Assembly (NCBI GenBank): GCA_963576735.1
Contig: OY755179.1
Span: 7,241,255-7,305,254 of the forward strand
DNA length: 64,000 nucleotides
Reading direction: 5' to 3'
Source of the DNA: Bedellia somnulentella
Lineage: Eukaryota > Arthropoda > Insecta > Lepidoptera > Bedelliidae
Shown: in pieces, positions 58,420 to 64,000 of the stretch
Numbering within the stretch: position 1 is the first letter of the stretch
Layout of the letters: each line of letters begins with the position of its first letter
Notes under the pieces: model-generated
The model's database searches: none
Seen by the model: only the letters and a program-made list of their open reading frames with translations
What the model was told of the DNA's origin: nothing
Position numbers and translations under genes: made by a program

Positions 58420-59490
58420 GCTATTTGACAATGTTTTGAAAACTATCTTACGGTGTTTATTTGTTTATAAGGAGCCCTAAAAAATACTTTTATGTCTTTA
58501 TCTTACCTATTTTATTAATAAATCTAAAAAGAAAATGCAATATTCAAATGTGCCGCGCAAACGCGACTCAAGTAATATGGCGGCTGTGGCACATAGTGAC
58601 GTCAATTCAACCTTATATTGCCCAGCAATGAATAGTATTTTGAAAATTATAAACAGGCAACATGATTTTTTTAACAATTCACTGCCATTGCTTTGAACAA
58701 GTAAGTGTTTTTTTAATTTAATATGAAGTGTATACATATCATTATTATTATAAAATTCAATGGTTTCAGATTGAAAATATGTATTGTATTGCCTGAGGCT
58801 CCCACTTTCCATGTACGTAATAAATAATAATAATAATACGTAATAACACCAGCAATAAATATTTCATACTTTCATACCAGTAATTTTTCGTATTTCACGG
58901 CATAAAGAAGCCATGAAAATTAGTTTTGTTTTTTTTTTTCGAATGCCAAGTCAAAATTCGTAAAATATACATGGCAGGTATTTTTATGTTCACATGTATG
59001 TTTCTCTAAAAAGATATCAATCAATTCGTTTTAACATTGTCTGTGTAGAATACATATGAGAATAAATATATAAGAGATTGGTTTTATTTACAGATTTCTC
59101 CACGTTATACCTCAGCTAAAATCTAATTAAAAACATTATGTTGTAGCTGATTGTAGAGCCTACTAATTGGTGAAAAAATTGTAGGTGTCGCTAACGTAGA
59201 AGTAATAAAAAAAAATATCGGAAAACTTAAAAAGTTTTTTTTACATTTTTTTCTATGACATTGTGTCTTGTAGATTATGTCATGTAATTGTCTTATGTAT
59301 ATGTACAAGATATGTAAAAATCGCAAAAATCGGTTGGATCGAAAAAAATATTTAAGAAACATATTTATTTTTATTTACCAATAACTATAGACTACTGTTA
59401 CTATATAGTACTGTTGCTTTTTAAACTATATAATGTTAATTATATTTCTAAAACGTATATTTGTTATTTAGGTATTTGTATTGCTTGTAT
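58420..59490. other. AT-rich stretch, nothing recognised
   Basis: A 101-codon minus-strand frame (58507-58812) has no recognised domain. No repeat family could be named. Confidence 0.45.
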
Positions 59491-59494
59491 ATAT

Positions 59495-59635
59495 ACCCAT
59501 CACCAACAACCTTTATTTTACCATCTTTTCCCCACTTAGCTTTCCAAAAGTGGCTGAGGAATTTCTAATTCCTTTGCTCTGGATACCCCATCTAGGGATT
59601 TATAGCCGTGAGTATATGTATGTATGTTGTATATA
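59495..59635 (+). repeat. 3' half of family B repeat
   Basis: ACCCATCACCAACAACCTTT through CTCTGGATACCCCATCTAGG to GCCGTGAGTATATG and (TATG)n; plus sense. Confidence 0.78.
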
Positions 59636-59759
59636 TAAAAGTATGTAGTTACATATGTATGTGTTCATATTCGTTAAATATCTAAATTATTTTGTATGAT
59701 TAATATTTATATTGTTATTTAAATTCAATAAGTTAGTTTTAAGTAAGCTTAATAGATTA

Positions 59760-59960
59760 TTATGGTTTTTTTTGGCCTTGTTTTATGCATTTACCCCAAT
59801 AATTAATTTATCGATCTCACCTTCCAAAGGTTGTCTGAAGGAGATCGCTTTTAGCGATAAGACCGCCAATTGTACCTCACTGTAAACTGTTTGAACATAT
59901 TATTATTTTTGTAAATTTGTGTTTGATGTGCAATAAAGAGTTATTCTATTCTATAGACTT
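59760..59960 (+). repeat. LINE 3' UTR end (GGAAGAGATCGCTTTTA family)
   Basis: Longest of three copies in the window: CACCTTCCAAAGGTTGTCTG, AAGGAGATCGCTTTTAGCGA (a small stem-loop), CCGCCAATTGTACC and an AATAAAG with an ATTCTATTCTATA tail. The parent LINE is not identified. Confidence 0.62.
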
Positions 59961-60029
59961 TTGGTCCCTGAAATTTTAATGTAGAGCTTAACCCTTCATA
60001 AAAAATACAATTCGAAATTCGACGGGGAC

Positions 60030-60860
60030 GAGTGTGTCCATCAGGATCCCCCAGTTTAATCCCCTAGGGGATCCTAGTGAACTTGTTGGTTCATCAGGAT
60101 CCCCTTAAAAAAATATCAACAGTTAGGTCTAGTTCACAGTACTTCTCAAAATTATATTTTTATTTTTTTTATCTTAATATGTCTAAAAACTGTCCAACCG
60201 TTATCTCTAAATTTAATAATGCCAGCTGTGTTTCTTGAATAAACTTATCAATAGATTTTTTTTTTCACGCGTTTTCTTTTCCTGTCACAGCTTCTGTTCA
60301 ACATCTTTTTTTAGTGCATTCAACAACTGTAACATATTGGGCCGTTTGCGACCAATCATTTTTATTAAGACAAGAGTTTCAGCTTTCACAACCATTATTG
60401 GTCCGATGCCTCTCAATATATACCGACCACATTTACTGATTTTCTCCGTTTTTTAGCCCAAATTGCATGTATTTTGATATTTTTTTAGATTTGGATAATC
60501 GTCTCTCATGCTCATTATGTTATTATCGATATACGGCCAACCCTCAGTAATATCATTGTGAGCCAATAATGGAAGTGTGCAACATAACATGATTATTCTA
60601 TTGGTATATTTATTTTTTGACAACTTGAGTTTTTCCCCCTTTTTTTTGACGTTTTTCTTAAAATGATCTGGTTCTTGATTTTTTTTTAATGGCTTTATCA
60701 AAAAAAATTTTTTTTTAGAGTATACCTACTTAGACTTATTCAATGAAACAAGGCAATGTATGAAAGCACCTTTACTTTAATTTGCGGGGATCCTGATGAA
60801 CCAACAAGTTCATTAGGATACCCCAGGGGATTGACCTGGGTGATCCTGATGGACACACTC
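60030..60860 (-). mobile_element. Mutator-like (MULE) DNA element with 75-bp TIRs and 9-bp duplication
   Basis: Inverted ends of 75 bp (60030-60104, 60786-60860) starting GAGTGTGTCCATCAGGATC are flanked by the exact 9-bp repeat GACGGGGAC (60021-60029, 60861-60869). A 9-bp duplication and long TIRs are typical of Mutator. The interior encodes, on the minus strand, the fragments described in the next entry. At 831 bp most of the transposase has been lost. Confidence 0.82.
60235..60701 (-). pseudogene. MULE transposase C-terminal remnant
   Basis: Minus-strand frames read LLAHNDITEGWPYIDNNIMS, then YIERHRTNNGCES, and in a shifted frame RPNMLQLLNALKKDVEQKL. The RTNN-xxE motif followed by a PN---L--LK helix is the C-terminal signature of MULE transposases and FLYWCH/MULE-domain proteins of insects. 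Frameshifts and stops make it inactive. Confidence 0.65.
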
Positions 60861-61029
60861 GACGGGGACAGATTTAATTAGCTTATCCTGCTATGGCCCT
60901 TCTACTGATAGACGACTCATGGCTATAAAAACACATACCAGCTTCTATAGATTTTTGGCCATTATCATTTCCCCAGTGGCGCTAGTCATTACTAAATCGG
61001 GGGCAGCTAGGTACCATGCAAGTAAAATT

Positions 61030-61789
61030 ACTTAAGGTAAAATGCAAACATTTATTGTCATCTCATAAAAGATCGTCAACAATTACAAAGTTACAAAAAT
61101 ACTTGTTTCTTCACTTAACTTACAATCTTAAAATGGCAGCTTTAATTGATTCTTTGTTAAAAAACTTTACAATGCTATACAACTAAAACATGACTAAAGT
61201 ATTTGAAATAGTTATATTTAAATGCTTATTATGGTACTTAAATAGACAAAACAGATTTAGTTTAAGATTTTTATATTAAATACAATTCAGGTACATATAT
61301 AACTTAAAAGACCGAGATACTATTAATAAGATATTTACTAATATAAAAATATACTTAACTAGGATTGAAGTTAATTCAGTCATTATTTACATCAACAACA
61401 CCTCATTCACATACAAAAAAAAACTAAACGCATATAATATAAAATACACTACAATGCACCAAGATAACAAATGTGAGCAATACAATTTAAAAATCATGTT
61501 GCCTTATAAGAAGGTTAATTCAACAACATAGAAATAAGTGATTACTAAAAAGCTCCGACGAAAAACAGGAAAGAGATCAAAGAACTTGTGCATAGAACCA
61601 CCTCTTGTTGCAAGATATACTGAGCCCTGAGTTCAAAATGTTCAAGACTCTTACGAATATTGATAAATTGTAAATATAATAAGTATGAATTCAGTAAGGC
61701 AGCTTGGGTTACCGTATACAATGCAGGGCTGTTTAAGAAACAAGTGCTTAACAATAATATCACTAAAAGTATAAGGTAAGTGGGTTTCT
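61030..61789 (-). other. 3' UTR of Chk1
   Basis: AT-rich sequence downstream of the stop codon. A reverse-strand AATAAA (TTTATT at 61051-61056) near the left end is the likely poly(A) signal. No coding potential or repeat is recognised here. Confidence 0.55.
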
Positions 61790-61901
61790 TCAGGATTCAT
61801 CCATGAGCTCCTGCGAGGCAAGCGGGGGCGCCAACAGGTCATCACTCATAGCTGGAGGCGGGATTTCGATGTCTGAGAGAGCTTTCTTTATTTCCAAAAA
61901 T
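61790..61901 (-). CDS. Chk1: Checkpoint kinase Chk1, last exon
   Basis: Final exon: FLEIKKALSDIEIPPPAMSD then DLLAPPLASQELMDES and a TGA stop (61792-61790). FLEIKKALSDI continues the KA1-like domain (FLKIKGKLIDI in human CHK1). After it comes a tail of about 24 residues rich in Pro and acidic residues that vertebrate CHK1 lacks at this point. The acceptor is ATTGCAG|A, phase 2, completing an Arg codon with the exon at 63690. The intron between the two exons (61902-63689) holds a 1.2-kb TIR element. Confidence 0.87.
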
Positions 61902-62150
61902 CTGCAATGTATTCAAACGTCAAATTGAGGCTTATTTGAATACAGGCTAGGTGTGTACAGAGTTTTCAATACTATTATCAAGAATAGACAAAATACAAGC
62001 AAAATTTATTTTACAACTTAATTTAGTTACATAGTAAAGTATTAAGAAAGTCAGCATATAGGAGACATTTAACAATGAAACTATCCAGACTCAATCTGAG
62101 ACTGTTTTTTGACCACTCATTATTAAAAATTTTAGAAATGTGCTTCAGAT

Positions 62151-63342
62151 CCTATAGGAGCATTCCACCGTCACGTACAGACAAATCGTACTCAATTTTT
62201 GACCTTAATAATGATATATTTTTATATTGACTTTTTTAAAGTAGTTGAAATTTATAATATCTGTTGAAGACCCCATCAATCTTTGACCCACACGAAAAAA
62301 AATACAGTGAAACTCATTAGTTACGTCATAAAACAAAATCAAAGTGCCGTTACGTACGGACAGCCAAAGTCAACCAAGGTGCTTGATGGATGACGAGAAG
62401 TTAATTTTTCAGCGAATCTATAAAGCTAAGTGCAATGTTGTCTATGAAACAAATATAGGTTGATAACAAAACTAGACAGAGAAATAATAAAAACATAAGA
62501 AAAGAAAGTTTTGATTTTTTTATAAATTTTATTGTTTTGTCACGTACGGACACCTTGCGTCACGTGTGAAATTATGTACGAAATACTCGTAGTAAATACG
62601 AAAACAACATTTTCACCTCAGATTTGCAGTGTTGCTTGCATTTTGCAATTTTTCCGTCTGTTTCAATGCTGCGGATGTTAGAAATTCCTGTTACCGCTTT
62701 AGTATTATCGTAGTAGTTGCAGTTTTAACTTTTTTCGGATATTTCCGTAGATGGGACATAAAATAATATAATAAAATTCTTTCGCGGTGATTTTGGCAAT
62801 GCTGCGAGTGAGTTGTTGACGGCCTTAGCCAATATCTGTTAAATTTTATAACTATAAATCCTTTGGTATAAAATCATTGGAAGCACCAAGTTAGCTTTAT
62901 TAATTAATATATTATTTGCTTAAAAACATCATTGTACTTATAAACTTAGTACATATCAAATAAGCGTCACGTACAGACACTCAAACTTGCCTTATTTTGG
63001 AGTCGAATTACAACAAATAATATCAATTTATGACAAAAGCTAGAATCTGGCATTAATCTGCACTTTATCACTTGTAAGAAACCCTAAAATTGATTGTCCG
63101 TATCTTATAAGAGTTGACTGCAACAACTTAGTGAAGTTGGCGTTCTAATACGTAAATGTGACAGTATTTTTCTTGCGTCGTTTAAAGGAGGGTAGTTAAT
63201 TATCTAGCAATCGCCGTTTATAAATATGTTTGGATTATGAAAGTTAAAAGTGTGCTGTTTAAAAAAATATATACAAACATATAGAAATATGAAGTTGATG
63301 ATCATCAAAAAGTTCCGTATTTTCGTGGAATGCTCCTATAGG
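62151..63342. mobile_element. 1.2-kb TIR element in the Chk1 intron with a repeated 13-bp motif
   Basis: CCTATAGGAGCATTCCAC (62151-62168) is exactly inverted at 63325-63342; TATA next to GGAGCATTCCAC may be the target duplication. The motif TCACGTACRGACA (or TTACGTACGGACA) occurs at 62169-62183, 62348-62362, 62539-62552 and 62965-62979, all in the same orientation. No coding frame is seen, and I do not recognise the family. Confidence 0.72.
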
Positions 63343-63420
63343 GCTTGCACACAAAACTGCAATGTGTTCCGAATTATCTTATTATTAGCTGATTGGTGAA
63401 ATCGTTTTGTGTACAAGCCC
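63341..63420. mobile_element. 80-bp MITE
   Basis: GGGCTTGCACACAAAA at the left and TTTTGTGTACAAGCCC at the right are inverted repeats around a 48-bp centre. It abuts the larger TIR element at its left. Confidence 0.6.
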
Positions 63421-63689
63421 ATTTGTAGTTTGGAAACACTTTCTTTGAGAAACTATATTTAGTAGGGATTCAATCCACCAAAGTGTTAAATTAGGTAAGT
63501 CTTAATGTATTTTTATACTATTTACATTAATGTGTCGTCTTTGTGACTGAAATGTTTATGTCTAATTGTAATTAGTTGCCCTTAAATGTTCTTTGTGAAT
63601 GTATTATGAATGAAGTGTTCCAATATAACAGTCATGTTCACTAGATGAAAAACTAACAACGTTTAATGTGATAGTAATGTAATGGGTAC

Positions 63690-63811
63690 CTCCTATTGAA
63701 ATCCAACCCGCAGCCGCGAGACCGCCTGAAGTCCAAAAGCACGGCGTCGTGTCCGGCCGAGCGCAGCGCCCACACACGCATCTCTACGCCGGACCAGCAT
63801 GACACGCCCAA
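63690..63811 (-). CDS. Chk1: Checkpoint kinase Chk1, penultimate exon (KA1-like domain)
   Basis: The minus strand reads LGVSCWSGVEMRVWALRSAG then HDAVLLDFRRSRGCGLDFNR(R). The block ILLDFRLSKGCGLEFKRHF is the signature of the C-terminal KA1-like regulatory domain of CHK1, and this exon matches it over DAVLLDFRRSRGCGLDFNRR. The domain folds back on the kinase and also contacts membranes and Claspin-related partners in the family. The acceptor is TGTATAG|TTG and the donor AATAGGAG|GTACCC (weak). Phase 2 out agrees with the last exon, so the join gives FNRRFLEIKK. The exon is GC-rich in an AT-rich setting. The kinase domain exons lie beyond the right edge of the window. Drosophila calls this gene grapes. 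Confidence 0.85.
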
Positions 63812-64000
63812 CTATACATACACAAGGAGTTCGTATTGTGCTATTTTTATAATTATCGATGATAAAAGTGGGTAAAGTATTATAAAGTAAGGAAAATGAA
63901 TTTGCAAATAGTATTAAATTTATTGCAGTTATGAGTAAAGTTTGGTCCTTCAATCCGGGTGTACATACATGTACTACATTTGTTAAATATTGAGCAGAAT

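Noticed and set aside
58507..58812. 101-codon minus-strand frame
   Set aside because: No similarity known to me and AT-driven composition; no supporting splice or promoter signals.

Overview
This is insect nuclear DNA, most likely from a moth or butterfly. It is AT-rich, its genes are split by introns with GT..AG borders, and more than a third of it is transposon-derived. The Lepidoptera assignment is inference from the repeats: Helitrons that begin TCTATACTTATAATAAA and end in a GC hairpin plus CTAG|T, an RTE-type LINE with a (TATG)n tail, tRNA-headed SINEs, and the common ACCGACTTCAAAAAA repeat.

Three host genes can be read by joining exons whose intron phases agree. (1) Minus strand, 13224 down to 535: eight exons (429 codons, one open frame) of a secreted or type I membrane protein. 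It has a signal peptide, a MANSC domain split over exons 1-2, a Ser/Thr linker, one LDL-receptor class A domain, a Pro/Lys-rich stalk and the start of a transmembrane segment; the rest lies left of the window. The last exon has a second, shortened, phase-compatible copy at 189-258. (2) Plus strand, 45704-47517: a complete 145-residue PP1 inhibitor of the PPP1R14 (CPI-17/PHI-1) family in five coding exons. A probable non-coding first exon and GC-rich promoter near 24.9-25.2 kb would give a 20-kb first intron. (3) Minus strand, 63811 down to 61790: the last two exons of checkpoint kinase Chk1 (C-terminal KA1-like domain) and its 3' UTR.

The rest is mobile DNA. From 3.3 to 12.7 kb, inside gene 1 introns: two Helitrons joined head to tail, several SINE and RTE-tailed repeats, and a 5'-truncated RTE LINE with a 12-bp target duplication and one amber codon. 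From 18 to 23.2 kb: two more Helitrons and a TIR element nested in another. From 40.2 to 44.6 kb: a poly(A)-tailed LINE end, a 609-bp foldback element and a TA-flanked TIR element carrying a SINE. From 51.2 to 58.4 kb: a nest in which a hAT element holds an LTR element, followed by an RTE copy split by a 3-kb TIR transposon that itself holds two RTE fragments. From 60.0 to 63.4 kb: a Mutator-like element with 9-bp target duplication and, inside a Chk1 intron, a TIR element with a repeated TCACGTACRGACA motif.

The strongest cross-cutting pattern is that three otherwise different repeat families (the RTE LINE, a tRNA-headed SINE and a ~240-bp repeat) share the same 3' end, a short stem-loop followed by CGTGA. 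This suggests that the RTE machinery mobilises all three. I found no CRISPR array, rRNA gene, convincing functional tRNA gene or bacterial-type operon.
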